Part shown: piece by piece, positions 38,580-50,261 of the stretch
Position numbering within the stretch: the stretch's first letter is position 1
Layout of the letters: the number at the start of each line of letters is the position of its first letter
Assembly: GCF_000002865.3 (NCBI RefSeq)
Contig: NW_001865077.1
Location: 79,820-143,819, forward strand
Reading direction: 5' to 3'
Length of the DNA stretch: 64,000 nucleotides
Origin: Monosiga brevicollis MX1
Lineage: Eukaryota > Opisthokonta > Choanoflagellata > Craspedida > Salpingoecidae
The notes under the pieces: generated by a model
What the model saw: the letters and a program-made list of their open reading frames with translations, nothing else
Told to the model about the DNA's origin: nothing
The model's database searches: none
Position numbers and translations under genes: made by a program

Positions 38580-39847
38580 GGCTGACGCAGTCAGGACCGG
38601 TGCTTGAACAATTTGTCTTTGGAGGCTCGGAAACAACCGGGTGGATCTCTCGGATGCTCTGTTGGACCCTTCCTGTAAAAGACCCAGGGCACTTTCGTCG
38701 GCGCAGCCAATGCCTCTATGGTCAGGGCATGGGCGCAATTCGAGACCTGTTGTGTTGCAGCCAAAAAAAAGAAAAAAAATAGATGAGCTGAAGCCTGATG
38801 AGTCAACCCCCAGGGGATCGTCAAACGCATGCATGTCGCGAGGAGCCTGTGGCGATCCGCAACAGCAGTAACGGTGGCGACGGGGGACGACAGCACGGGC
38901 ACGGGCACCACACACACCTGGCGGAGTCACCGACGGGATGGAAAAAGTATTGAAAGCTCACTGAATTCGCCATCTACAAGCAGATTAAATTATCATCACT
39001 GTATTCGCTTAACTTGGGATTTTGCTGACAAATCAGGTCGTTTTTGTCAGGGCCTGTCAACTGACGCGTGTGTTTCTTTTCAACTGTGACAAGTATCACG
39101 CTTTATTGACCCAAAGTGTGACTTATGTTACAGTATAAAGTGTGTGGCGCTTTGCGTTTGGGATACGCCCCCTTGAAATTTCATTTGTTACTTAAAGTGT
39201 GACCGTATATGCACTATTCAACCAATAAATGAAAAAATGGTTTAAAATTGTGTGACTGGGCTGGTTGGCTATGGACCGAGACGGCGACGCGCGGTCTTTT
39301 CAAGTGATGGGGCCATGCTGCGCGGGATACCAGCTCCAACGCTATGAAGTCTCGGCCATCTGCCAGCAAAGTTGATCTGAATAGCCGCTCCCCTTCTGAA
39401 CGATTTGATCCACAACGCGAGGAGGCAACGAAAGAGCGGAATGAGACAAGGTCAAGAGCATCACAGCTGGAAGAGAGATGAAGAACCAGATGAGAGCAAA
39501 AGGCGAAGAGAGAGGGAGAGGGAGAGGGAGAGAGAGAGGGGGGGAGGCCAAGGCGTCAGCCCGCCAAGCCCCGGCCCTAAGTCAAGAGCAACACAGAGAC
39601 AGCGACATCATCCTATAGGAGTTTGAGAAGTTTGAGGAGAGAGAGAGAGAGAGAGAGAGAGAGTGAGAGTGAGAGTGAGAGCTTGAGAGAGAGAGAGCTT
39701 GAGAGAACTCGTGTGTGGGAAGAAAAAGATGACGACGGTACGCAAGCTAAAACTCCCTCTCTCTTTCTCTGTCTCTGTCTCTCATGCTCTCTCTTCTCTT
39801 TCTCTCTCTTTATCTTTATCTTTTCGTCTGCTCGCTCTCTCTCTCTG

Positions 39848-39878
<31 letters not shown>

Positions 39879-40690
39879 TTCTCTTTCTCTCTCTTTCTCT
39901 CTCTCTTTTTATTTTTTCCAGCGCGAGAGGTGAGCAGAGCTGTCGGGGCACAAGAACGGGGCGGAGGGAGGGATGTTTGAAGCCCTGGGCATCGACGGCG
40001 GTGAAAGGCGGGGGAGGTGATTGCATTCAGATTCAAGCTTGTGAGATAGAGACCGTCTCGGGGTCAGCGGCATCTTCGCCCGGCATGCGTTTGGCATTGG
40101 TTCCAAACCCGTCTCCCCCCCTTTTTTTTTTCTTTGCGGGGGACGGGGCGGAGGTTGTGACCGCTCGCTCGGTTGCTCTCTCGCTCTCTCTCTCGCTCTC
40201 TCTCTCGTCGTTCCTCTGTGCTGGGTCACCTCATCTCTTTTTTGAGCTGGTGTATCGCGAGCCTCGTGCCTTGCTCTCCCGCTATCATCGCTCAGGGACC
40301 CCGCCCTCTGCCTTTTTCTTTTTTTTTCTCCTTCCTCTCTTCTTTGGCTCACGCCACGCCCCCGTCTCGTGCTGCTCGCACCACAGGCCGGTCCTCATCG
40401 ACGCTTTCTGCCCTCCTGCATTGTATCATTGGATCACAACTTGTTTTTGGTTCAAAGACCCTTTGGACCTGTGAATCCACGACTCGCCATCTTTTCTCTC
40501 CCGTCCTCTTCTGGGCGCACGCTTGGCATTGGGTCATGGCGGCTGTCCTGAACGACTAGTCCTCCGATTTTGTCGTTTCGCCCGTGCCCTCTTGTCTTGC
40601 GCGTTCTCGTGTCGCAAGCACCGCCCCCATCCCCCTCTACTTTCCCTCGCCTCGCCAAGCTCGTTGCCCTCTTTCTTTCCCCCGCGCGGG
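38580..40690. other. Repeat-rich divergent intergenic region
   Basis: Positions 38960-39250 are AT-rich, with AATAAA-like and TATAAA-like strings. Positions 39636-39715 are (GA)n and 39755-39915 are (CT)n with TTTCT variants. Positions 40160-40210 are CTCGCTCTCT units. Open frames here are repeat artefacts. It probably holds the promoters of PPCDC and the GPCR. No gene supported. Confidence 0.6.
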
Positions 40691-43600
40691 ATGGTGCGGC
40701 TTCGATCCGTGCGGTCCGGGCTTGGGGCATCGGCCCTGAATCATGATGGCCCATCCCCGCCCCTCTTCCCCCTCCTTTTCTGCCTTTTGGCCTTGACCCC
40801 CCTGCAGCTGGCTGCCGGGCAGTTGTGCCAAACAGAGTCGGTGCCCTGGACCCTTTTGTTCACCCATGACCGCAGTGCTGGTGGTGTAAGCCTGGACGGC
40901 ACCAACGTGGCTACCAAAGCAACAGCCCCCACGCTGTCCACCTCCTATGCGGCCGCCATCTACTCCCGCCTTGATGAACTGGCCCAGACCAACAACAGCC
41001 TCGTGAGCTGGGATGGCTACTACTATTTCCGTCTTCGCTGGCCTGAAATCTGCCAGCATCCCTTTTATCAGTGTGATGACAACGCCACCGACTACGTCAT
41101 TTGGCGCCAAACCTCCAACCCCATGTTATCCGATCAAGTGACTGGTAGGCATATGGGCGCGTGTGTTGCTCCCAAAACCTTTTCTCCCCACAAACCGCGC
41201 ATCACGCACACACCCTCTAGCTCACACTCTTTCATCCATTCATCTCCTGCCTATTCATCTCCTGTCTATTCATCTCGTGACTATCCATCTCGTCCATTCA
41301 TTTATTCCATCCCATCCATCCATCCGATCCATCCATTCCATCCATCCATCTCATCCATTCGTCTCGGCCCTCCTTGATTCGCAGGCTACGAATGGTTGGC
41401 GGGATCTGCTTTTGAGAATGCTTTTAGCGGCCTCCTCCCTGGCAGCAACGCCATTTTGGATGCTCAAGACGGCTTCAACTACTGGTACTCGGTTGGCGTT
41501 TATTCTCTCCTCAACGACTTACTGATGGGGCCCATCCCCAACGGCGAGGCGTTTGGGCTTGCCACCACTCGCGTCGAACTTGCCATCAAAGTATATGCCA
41601 ACGAAAACGCAACCTTTGAGACTGGCTTTGGCACCACCTGCGGCGCCGAATGGGCCACCTGCTCCCCGGCCACCGGCGCCTGCACGTGTCCCACCGCCTA
41701 CATGACTGGCGATGGCGATGATCGCTGCTTCAACATTGATGAATGCGCCGCCATGACTTGCCATGAGAATGCTCACTGCGTCAATCATTGGTTCGGTGCC
41801 ACCTGCCGCTGCCGTGACGGCTACACTGGCAATGGCTACGCTTGCCAGGCCAACGAGTGCTATCTTGGCACCCACAACTGTGATCAAAACGCCGACTGCG
41901 CGGACACTCCCACCGGCTTTACCTGCACCTGCCGTGAAGGCTGGACTGGCGACGGCACCTCTTGCGCCGACATTGATGAGTGTCGCACCATGACCGATGA
42001 CTGCGATATCCGCGCCGCCTGCCACAACACCATTGGTGGTTACAACTGCACATGCCCAGAGGGTCTCTCCGGCGACGGCCACACTTGCATTAACGAACTG
42101 CTGTTTTGGTACGATGCCTCCACGGGTATCACCAATGGCACCGTCTTTGACCTCAGTGGCAACGACATTCATGCCAATGCCACCGACACCATTTGGGTTG
42201 ATCACCCCCTCTTTGGCCCCCGCTTCTTCTTCAATGGCTCCAACACCTCCCTGGAAGGTTTGTGGCCTGGCACCTTCTAGCGAAAGCCCCTGGATGGTAC
42301 TTGTCCCCTCCTCACCTCGGCCACCTCACTCTTCTTGGCTCTGCCCCTGCACGCCACCCCACTCGTCAAAACGAAATGTAGAACTCCTTCGAGTTGACCT
42401 CGACTTGAGCCCGGACAACTACCCTGATATTACCATGGAAATCTTTTTTCAGCCCATTGAACCTGATTGGCGTGGCTACATTATCGATAGCGATGACGGT
42501 GCGATCCTCATTCCTCCCCCTTGGCTCACCGCTCGTCACCAAACTTGCTGCCTTGTCACTCTTATGCGCGCGGGCCTCTTTTCTGCTCGTCCTGCTTGTT
42601 TAGGAGGCTACGATCGCAGCTTTGGCTTCTATGACGAGCGCTACATCAGCCTGGATGTGGATGAACCCTTTGTGATGGGGGCTGGTACCGGTTCTCCTTT
42701 CAACTCGGGACTCGGCACGCCTTGGCCCCGATGCTGGCACATTGCCTTTGCTGTCTTCTCTCAGGAAGAGGAGCATGGCTCTTTCCTCACCCTCAACGGC
42801 TTTCAGGGTTACGGCACCACGGCCTACAATAACAAAGGCAGCAGTCTACTGACCATCGGTGGTTCAGACCGCAACGGAGGCATGGTAGGCTACATCAAGG
42901 ACGTCAAAATCTACAACCGCGCTCTGACCCGCGACGAAATTTGGCTCAAATATCAAGCCGCGCAAAGTGAACTCACCTGCGAGTGTCTTTCTGGTTATCG
43001 TGGCAACGAAACCACGGGCTGTGTCGGTTCGTGCAAGCTGTGCGCCTCGCCCCTTCCACATCAAGCAGCCTTTTGGCGCTCGCAAAGCCCGGCCCTTCAG
43101 TGTAGCTCACGTCCCGCCTCTTGTCCCGCCACTTTGTTCCATGCTTGATAGATGTGGATGAGTGTGCCCTGTCGGAGGACGATTGCAATCCTTTGGGTCG
43201 AGCCACTTGTACCAACACCCTTGGCAGTTACAACTGCACTTGTAACGCTGGTTTTATCGGTGACGGCCGCACTTGCAATCCCGAGGACGTGGCCTGCGCC
43301 GTCTCCGTCTGGGTTGACGACGGTGACTGCTCGGCTACTTGCGGTTACGGATGGCAACGCCAAATTCGCGAGGTCATCCGCCCGGCTCAAGGCAGTGGCG
43401 CCGCTTGCCCAGCTCTCACCCGCGACATTGCGTGCTATAGCACAGCCACGTGTACCCTCGACACAGATGGGACTCCTCAGACTTCTGACGTATATGATGT
43501 CTCCATTTTGGTTGACACCTCTGCACTTGATAGCTCGGCACTTCGCGTGCCGGAGGTGGCCACGGCTGTGTCGGGGCGAGGTACCATCGTCCTTCTCGCC

Positions 43601-46600
43601 GAACTGGCCGAGGATACCCAGACGGCGCTTGAATACGCCTTCATTCCGGCAGGCAGTGCCAACACGGCCGCCTTTGTCAGCGCTCTGCGCACCGAGCTTG
43701 CTGGCACTGGTACCGTCCTGGCCAGCAATTTGCGGGATTCGTGCTTTTGTCCTGGCGAGCAGGACGCACGGTCTGGTCTTGGCTACTTTGGCGCTCCTTG
43801 CGGCAACAGCACGCGCCGTGCCCCCACATGCGGTGCTGGCTCTAGTGCCATCATTAACCGCGTGTGCAGTGTGGACGCCATCTGGCTCGACGCCGTGCCC
43901 AGCAACTGCTCAAACAGTGTCTTGCAAGCCATCAACTCCGGCTTGACCCCGTCCAACGCGCGCACGCGCTTAGCGGCTGCAGCTACCAGTGCCGCTGCTA
44001 GCTCCGGTGTGCTCAGCGCCACCGATGTCGCCGAGGTGGGCCAGCTTCTCTCCACCGTGCTTCTTTACCATCTTGAGGAGCAGGTGCAGTTGACGTCGCA
44101 GGATATGGTTTACGTCGTCCGTGCCATCTCTGGCGTCTTGGGCACCGAGGCATCTCAAATCGCTGCGGGACTCAACGTCACCACAAATGGCGCCGACTTT
44201 TTCGAAGAGCTGGAAGCGTTCCTCCTTCTTTACATGGACGACACCATGCCTGTCAATTCGAGCCTGGCCATGCTGGAACCCAACTTTGCACTTCAGTTGG
44301 TTCATGCTCAGGAGGTGGGCGTCTTCAACGCAAGCTGGCCTCCATCCTCCACCAGCCTTACGGAATCTGTTGTCTGCGAGGGCGTCGGTGCCAACCAGTC
44401 GTGCTCTGTGATCGAATACAGCGCCGAGGAAGCCAACTTTGACCCCAACTTGTACATTAGCCTCCCAGAGGAGGGTCTGGTGCGCGGCATGGCGGCAGAG
44501 CATGGCCGTCTCAAGTTCATGATGAGCGCCTTTGCTTCTGCTGCTCCCATGCCGGGCACCGGCGGACTGGATCCCAGCTCACAGGTGCTCATGGCCACTA
44601 TTGCCGGCCTGGCAAGTGGCGCGACCTTGAACAACAGTTTCCTCACCTACAGCGCCCTTCCCACCGCCGTCAACTACACCGAGTGTGGCTACTGGGCTCC
44701 CGGCGGTTGGTCCGTGGATGGCTGCTCCCTGGTTGAGTCTGGCACAGAGGCCGCTTCACTGGACGTTGCGGTGACCGAACCTTCTGTCATGCATTGCCAG
44801 TGCAACCACCTCACGCACTTTGCTATTGTGGAGCGTGAGCAGCCCCAAGCCGCTCGCACAGAGCCCAAGCTGGCAGATAGCATGCGTTCCAGCGCTGCTA
44901 TCGCGGCGACCGGTCTGGCTGCCGTGCTCTGCTTGTTCCTTGTTCAATATCGTCGTTACTCTGTCTCGCGCGTGGCCGTCATGCACCTGGCCGTGGCCGT
45001 CCTGGCCTATTTGCTGCTCTTTGCCATTACCGTGGATCGTACGGACGAGGAGGCTTGCCGTGATTACGCCATTGGCATGCACACAACCCTTACCCTGGCC
45101 TTTGCATGGACTGTGGTGTTGGCATTGCTGCTCACGTATGGTCTGAAGTTGCGCATGTGGATCGTGATGGTTGTTGGCTACGGCGCTCCTGGGCTGGTCA
45201 TGCTGGTGGTCCCCGTGACCTTGCACCGCTCTGCTTATGGCCGGAACCGCAACGACTATCTGGACAACTACAAGCATTGCTACATTGAAGACAGCGGCGA
45301 CATTTTCTGGGGTTATGCGGCACCATTGCTGGCCTTTGGCTTTGCAGCCCTATGCTTCTTTTTGGTGGCAATGATGCGCGCGCTCTTCTTCTGGAAGCCG
45401 CAGCCATTTGTCGAGGGCCATGCGCGACCACGACGCTCCCATGCCATTTCCATGGCCTTTTTCAATATGCTGCTTCTGGCTTTCTTGGGTGCCATCGCTG
45501 GCACTTCGGTCTATGGACTGAACGGCCGTGACGATGATTTCTACCGTCCGCTCTTTTCGGCCTTTTGCCTCTTTTATGGACTGCTGTTCTTCCTTTTGTA
45601 CGGCTTGCACGAGATTAAGCGTTGTGTGGTTGGCCCAAGCGACATGGAAGACCCCGACGCACCGCCGCCCCGAACCTCCTTGTCCAAGACGGAAGCAGGC
45701 ACCGGGGGTCCTGACAGCGATCATCATGGTGAGGATGGGCACGGGAGTGCAAGCGACGGCAAGGAGGCCGCCCAGGGTGAGTTGCAGCCAAGCATCGAGG
45801 AAGGCAAGGGCGTACCCCCAGTACCGGTGCCCGGCCACTGGTTCAGTCGTCGCAACAGTGGCACGCTGCGCGTCTTCACCGAACTGCCGGCACCCAAGGT
45901 GCCCAAGCCAAAGAAGGAGAAGAAGGTCAAGAAGAAGAAGATTGAGCCCGAGTTTTTCAACTTGGATGATGTGGTGCAAGATCAACCAACTCTGGACGCC
46001 GTGGATCTGGACGACTTGGATGAGCCGGTGCAGCTGCAAGAGAGCCGCTTGGCTGATGAGCCCTCGAGTGCACCCGCCGCACCACTTGTGTCTTCTGCCC
46101 TGTTGATTGAGACAGACATTGACGCGACCATCATGAGCCAGCTCTCATCTCGCCGCGCATCGCTGTCGCTGGACGATGGCGACGTGCCAATTGTAAATGC
46201 GCCCGACCCTGTCTGGCTTGACCGGTTCAACTTTTTGCCCGAGCGCCAGGCTGTGGTGCAGGTGCTGCAGGAGGCGCTCGTGAATTACGGTGCTGAGCTG
46301 GAAGAGCTTGAAGCCCTGGAGGCCGATGGCCTACTTGATGGCTCGTCTTTAGCGGGTAGTCACTATCAAGGTGATGGCCTGTCTCGTCAGGCATCGTCTC
46401 GTCAAAGCCACTCCGATGTAGCTGTTGGGGTACCGTTTGCCAACGCAGCGCGGGGTAATCGTAACGCGCGCGATTCAAACGCTTCCATCATGGACTTTGA
46501 CTCCGACTACTATGGTGCCCCCTTGGACATGCCCGACTCGCGCCGCGTGAGTGGCGAGGTCTCCAGCCCTGTGGTGAACGAGTATTTGGAGACGGAGGCC

Positions 46601-47050
46601 GTAACCATGTCTCGCCGAGCAACGCATCGCTCAAGCAGTCCTTTCGAGGATTCAACTCTGATGGAAACCAATGATGCCGTTCGTCATGGTGAGGACGATG
46701 CTGGCGAGGAAGACAATACGGCGCCTGCGGCCGTCGAGGAGGACATGGCCTTGTACGTGCCCTACGATCAAAATGCTTCTCGCTCGTCGCGCGTCAAAGC
46801 CCAAGGTACCGAAGACCGGGACGCCGGTGTCTCTGAGCCCGCTTCAGACGTAAATGACGACATGGCTCTGTATGTGCCCGTTGAACGAGGTCAGCCCTCG
46901 GCGGAAAGCATCAATTTGCCAACGCCCTTGGCAGATCGTGGGAGCTCCACTCCTCTGCAACACACGGCTGTAGATGAAGACATGGCTTCAGAGAATGGCC
47001 TGGAATCTCTTCCGTCCGACTTGGATGTGCATGATGCGCAGGACGAGTAG
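40691..47050 (+). CDS. Adhesion G-protein-coupled receptor with EGF, LamG-like, TSP1-like and GAIN/GPS regions
   Basis: Five exons (40691-41144, 41385-42257, 42382-42498, 42604-43026, 43152-47050) join with constant phase 1 to give 1,921 residues. After a signal peptide (LFPLLFCLLALTPLQLAAG) comes an unassigned domain with YVIWRQTSNPM. EGF/calcium-binding-EGF repeats follow (NIDECAAMTCHENAHC, DIDECRTMTDDCDIRAAC), then a concanavalin/LamG-like domain (IGGSDRNGGMVGYIKDVKIY). Another DVDEC EGF and a TSP1-like segment (WVDDGDCSATCGYGWQRQ) come next. A long helical stretch typical of GAIN leads to a GPS region ending MHCQCNHLTHFAIV, with the HL/T autoproteolysis site at about 44812/44813. Seven hydrophobic helices follow (about 44885-45615), then a tail of about 470 residues that is acidic, Ser-rich and has a poly-Lys patch. 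The large last exon carries GAIN, 7TM and tail without introns. Ligand unknown. Confidence 0.93.
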
Positions 47051-48096
47051 TCGGTGTGGCGTTTTGTGGCGCCGTCTGACCAGTGGGTCTTTTTTCTGGG
47101 TTTCCTGACTTTTTCATTTGGCTCAACTTTTGGCTTTGGGCAGGGCACAAACTCTCCCATCTGCTCCACATGTTCATATTTGCGTGGGGTGGTTGTGGTA
47201 GTAGGAGTGTTTTTGAGTGTTTGTTTGGATATGGAGGCATGGGCTGTTTGTTTGTTTGTTTTCTGCATTGGGCCATTCGTCCTGGTCTCCTTTGGGTCAC
47301 CACGCATGAAGAGAAGGCTCATTGATGCACAGCGCACCAGAATGCAGCCTTGCAAGTGCAGCCTGCAAGCCCGACGTTGTGCCGTGTCGTTTGCTTGTAG
47401 ACTTATCCCGTTCATTTTATCTTTCTTTTTGACTTCATCTTGGGAGGAGACTACTCATATGTGTGTATCAATCAAGTTCCTCTTGAGGTGTCGTTCTACT
47501 CCTCCTCATGGTTTCCAGCGCGGTGGGCATCACTGTTGCTTCAGTACATTCGACACTTTGCTTGTGAAACGCTAGAGCCAACGCTTTATTGCAGAGGCAT
47601 TATAGAGCGAGCTCGGATGGCTTTTAAATTGACCATTGCCTTCAAAGCGATCACCAACGTTTCATTGACGCCCGACTTGTTGCAAATGCAGCGTTTGTCC
47701 CCAAACGTACAACGACGTGAACGTGGTGGCTGTTTTGTCGGACTCGCCAAAAACAAGACTCAACGAATGCCATAATTTGCTTGTAACAACAAATTTTTAT
47801 TTGTTTGAGTCGAGATTGTGCAGGCTGCCCAGGTGATTGCAAATGGAACGATCCTCTTGATCTTGCTTGCAGGCATGACCTTGAGCGGAGTCAATTGCTT
47901 CTTGACATCATCTCTTTACACTTTGATCCACCATTTTGCCTTACGTTGCAAGCATGAAGACGCTTTGTTTGCGAGAAGTCGCCTGCTTGTATAGCGGCAG
48001 GCCACACGGTACAAGTGACCCGGCTTTTGGGAAGGACGTCATTTTCTTTTCGACATTGATTCCGTTTAAGTTTAAATCATCGGTGCCAGCGACAAC
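47051..48096. other. Intergenic region, nothing recognised
   Basis: T/G-rich sequence after the receptor stop. Short open frames show no codon or domain signal. It probably holds the receptor 3' UTR and the promoter of the first Nudix-like gene. Confidence 0.5.
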
Positions 48097-49221
48097 ATGC
48101 AAACGCAAGCCAAGTCTCCGAGGGGACCCCGGGTTCCCAGATCGCGCAAGGTGCGAGTGACGGTGCTTGAGGCGCAGGAAAAATCAAAGTACTTCGCTGG
48201 CAACGAGTACTTTTGCGCCAAACTATTCGTGACGTCGAGCGCTACATCAAATCCAGATCCGGGCAGCGAGTTGCTCCAGCCCAACATGGTGGTCATGGCC
48301 GACATGTACCTGAAGAAGTACGGATCATACAGTTTGGAAATTCCAATCGAGGAAATTAAAGATCGACTCGTCAACAGGCCGCCAAGCCCCGTACTTCTAC
48401 ATTGCGGAACGATCATCCTTGATTCCGACTGCAAGAATATGTTTGTGATGAGGAACGGACCAGAGTCCTTCATCAAGCTCAAGTATAGGCTTGCGTTACT
48501 GGAGCCAGAGGGCTCGGAGCGTATCCACACAATTCTGCAGGCCACGGGCGAGAAGGAGACTTGCATGTGGAGCAACGAGGATCTGACGAATGTAATCAAG
48601 TGGAACAGAAGCAAACTCAAGCCCCGCAAATCTCTCAGCGTTCCAGGCGATGACGTCTTGAAGGCAACCAAGGGCATCGTTCAGAAAGCTGCGCAGGATG
48701 AGCTGGAGCGGCGCATGCGTGGCGAGCGACCCCATGACTACGATGGCTCCCCTATCTGGTGTGTGCCTGGAGGAATGCCAGATCAGCACCATCAGGGCCG
48801 ATGTGAGGGCGCACTGCGAGCCGCTCGTCGCGAACTGCGAGAAGAAGCTCTTCAAGGAGACGGAGACATGGACGAGCTTTTGACGCAGTCCCACTTGAAC
48901 TTCACTTTTGACATGGTCACCCCGGATGGAGGGACGTCACGGTCCAAGTTTTTCGTGTTCCACGTCAAGAATGCAGATGGCAGGCATCAACTGATTCCAA
49001 AAGGCAAGGAATTCCAACAAGTGGCATGGGATAGCTTTGGCAATATTGCTTCAGGCTTGACCCCGATGGGCAAGTACAGTGCATTTCTACGCTTTGCCAC
49101 TGCCGATGAGTGGCGTAACGCGTTGGATGAGATCCAGGCAACGTTTGCTCCGAAAGCTGCTCGACAAACGTTGGACGTCGATGGCCTTGCAGTTGGGCTG
49201 CAAGAACTGACGACGAGCTAG
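48097..49221 (+). CDS. Nudix-like domain protein, intronless (paralogue 1)
   Basis: A single exon of 374 residues from ATG 48097. The first half is unassigned (VRVTVLEAQEKSKYFAGNEY and LLHCGTIILDSDCKNMFVMR). The second half begins YDGSPIWCVPGGMPDQHHQG and contains EGALRAARRELREEALQG, which fits the Glu-x7-Arg-Glu-hydrophobic-x-Glu-Glu core of a Nudix box. The leading Gly of the box is not at the usual spacing. It is followed by SKFFVFHVKN and PMGKYSAFLRFATADEW. Nudix enzymes cleave nucleoside diphosphates linked to another moiety, using Mg2+ bound by the box glutamates. Substrate unknown. It is unusual here in lacking introns, and it has a tandem paralogue downstream. Confidence 0.75.
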   Translation: MQTQAKSPRGPRVPRSRKVRVTVLEAQEKSKYFAGNEYFCAKLFVTSSATSNPDPGSELLQPNMVVMADMYLKKYGSYSLEIPIEEIKDRLVNRPPSPVLLHCGTIILDSDCKNMFVMRNGPESFIKLKYRLALLEPEGSERIHTILQATGEKETCMWSNEDLTNVIKWNRSKLKPRKSLSVPGDDVLKATKGIVQKAAQDELERRMRGERPHDYDGSPIWCVPGGMPDQHHQGRCEGALRAARRELREEALQGDGDMDELLTQSHLNFTFDMVTPDGGTSRSKFFVFHVKNADGRHQLIPKGKEFQQVAWDSFGNIASGLTPMGKYSAFLRFATADEWRNALDEIQATFAPKAARQTLDVDGLAVGLQELTTS

Positions 49222-49393
49222 CCCCCGTCTGTCGAGGTCTTCAATCCATCCTCGCCAGTATGAGTGTCACTTGTCCCCTTCCTATTTCTGTTCATAAGAA
49301 TAACCGACCTTTCTTTTAGCCATTCTATTGCCTGATCTTCCACGTGCAGTCGACAGCAACTCCTGCCGGGGGTCAAGTGTCAATGCGATCGAT

Positions 49394-49533
49394 GATGAGC
49401 TCCCAATTGACGTTTGTTGCACATCTCTTGCCCTCTCTTGACCGATACACCCACCTTTAGTGTGATGAGCTCCCAATTGACGTTTGTTGCACATCTCTTG
49501 CCTTCTCTTGACCGATACACCCACCTTCAGTGA
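49394..49533. repeat. 70-bp tandem direct repeat (two copies)
   Basis: Two adjacent copies starting GATGAGCTCCCAATTGACG and running through CGATACACCCACCTT, with only a few differences. They lie in the spacer 3' of the first Nudix-like gene. A recent local duplication. Confidence 0.9.
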
Positions 49534-49775
49534 AACTCTCATAACTTTGCTTGCTGTCCACCCATCGGGCTCGGATTTCAACAGAAGATCCAGAAGACCA
49601 CCGAGCTTCAAGCGTCCTTCTCAGCCCTCGAGCACCTCAGAACAAGCCTTGAACCGCCCCCCCATAGCTCCGTTTGACGATGATCCAGGTTTGAGTTGAA
49701 CACAAAAGCACACGTGCCATAAGTGACTATTATTAGATGATGCTATTTTTCGGAGATTTGGGGACAGGATGTCGG

Positions 49776-49955
<180 letters not shown>

Positions 49956-50054
49956 ACACAGACAGACGCACTCGAATGATCAGTGACATTTTCATCGTGA
50001 CAGCGATTGTTGCGGATCGGATCGGATACGTTTTGCTGATGAGCGATCGACGAC

Positions 50055-50261
50055 ATGCAGCGTCAAGCGAGGACGTTTGGGGATGTGTCAAGGGGCAAGT
50101 GGAGATTTTTACGCACGGTGGAAGTGACGGTGCTGGAGGCGCGGTAATCCTCGAGATAAATTGCCGACAACGAAAATTTTTGCGCTTCGCTGCTGATCAC
50201 CGCAAAAAGAGCTAAAACCCCGGATCCAAGCAGCGAGCTGCTCAAGCCCAACACAGTGGTT
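50055..50261 (+). pseudogene. Broken 5' part of Nudix-like paralogue 2
   Basis: ATG 50055 opens 30 codons whose end (VEVTVLEAR) matches paralogue 1 (VRVTVLEAQ). TAA stops follow at 50145-50147 and 50157-50159. The frame then resumes as DNENFCASLLITAKRAKTPD and runs without a shift into the intact part downstream. The segment is colinear with paralogue 1 over about 100 bases with no length change, so an intron is unlikely, although a GTAATC string sits at the first stop. Confidence 0.7.

Noticed and set aside
39613-40474. Plus- and minus-strand frames in the CT/GA-rich spacer before the GPCR
   Set aside because: Low-complexity Ser/Leu/Phe or Arg/Glu translation of simple repeats.
41163-41375. 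His/Ser/Pro-rich continuation after the GPCR first exon
   Set aside because: This is the intron: a CCATC-repeat sequence between a GTAGGC donor and a TTCGCAG acceptor that restore the frame exactly.
50144-50220. Intron starting at GTAATC in Nudix paralogue 2 that would remove the stops
   Set aside because: The region aligns with coding sequence of paralogue 1 without any length change, which argues for decayed coding sequence. It is kept as a testable alternative.
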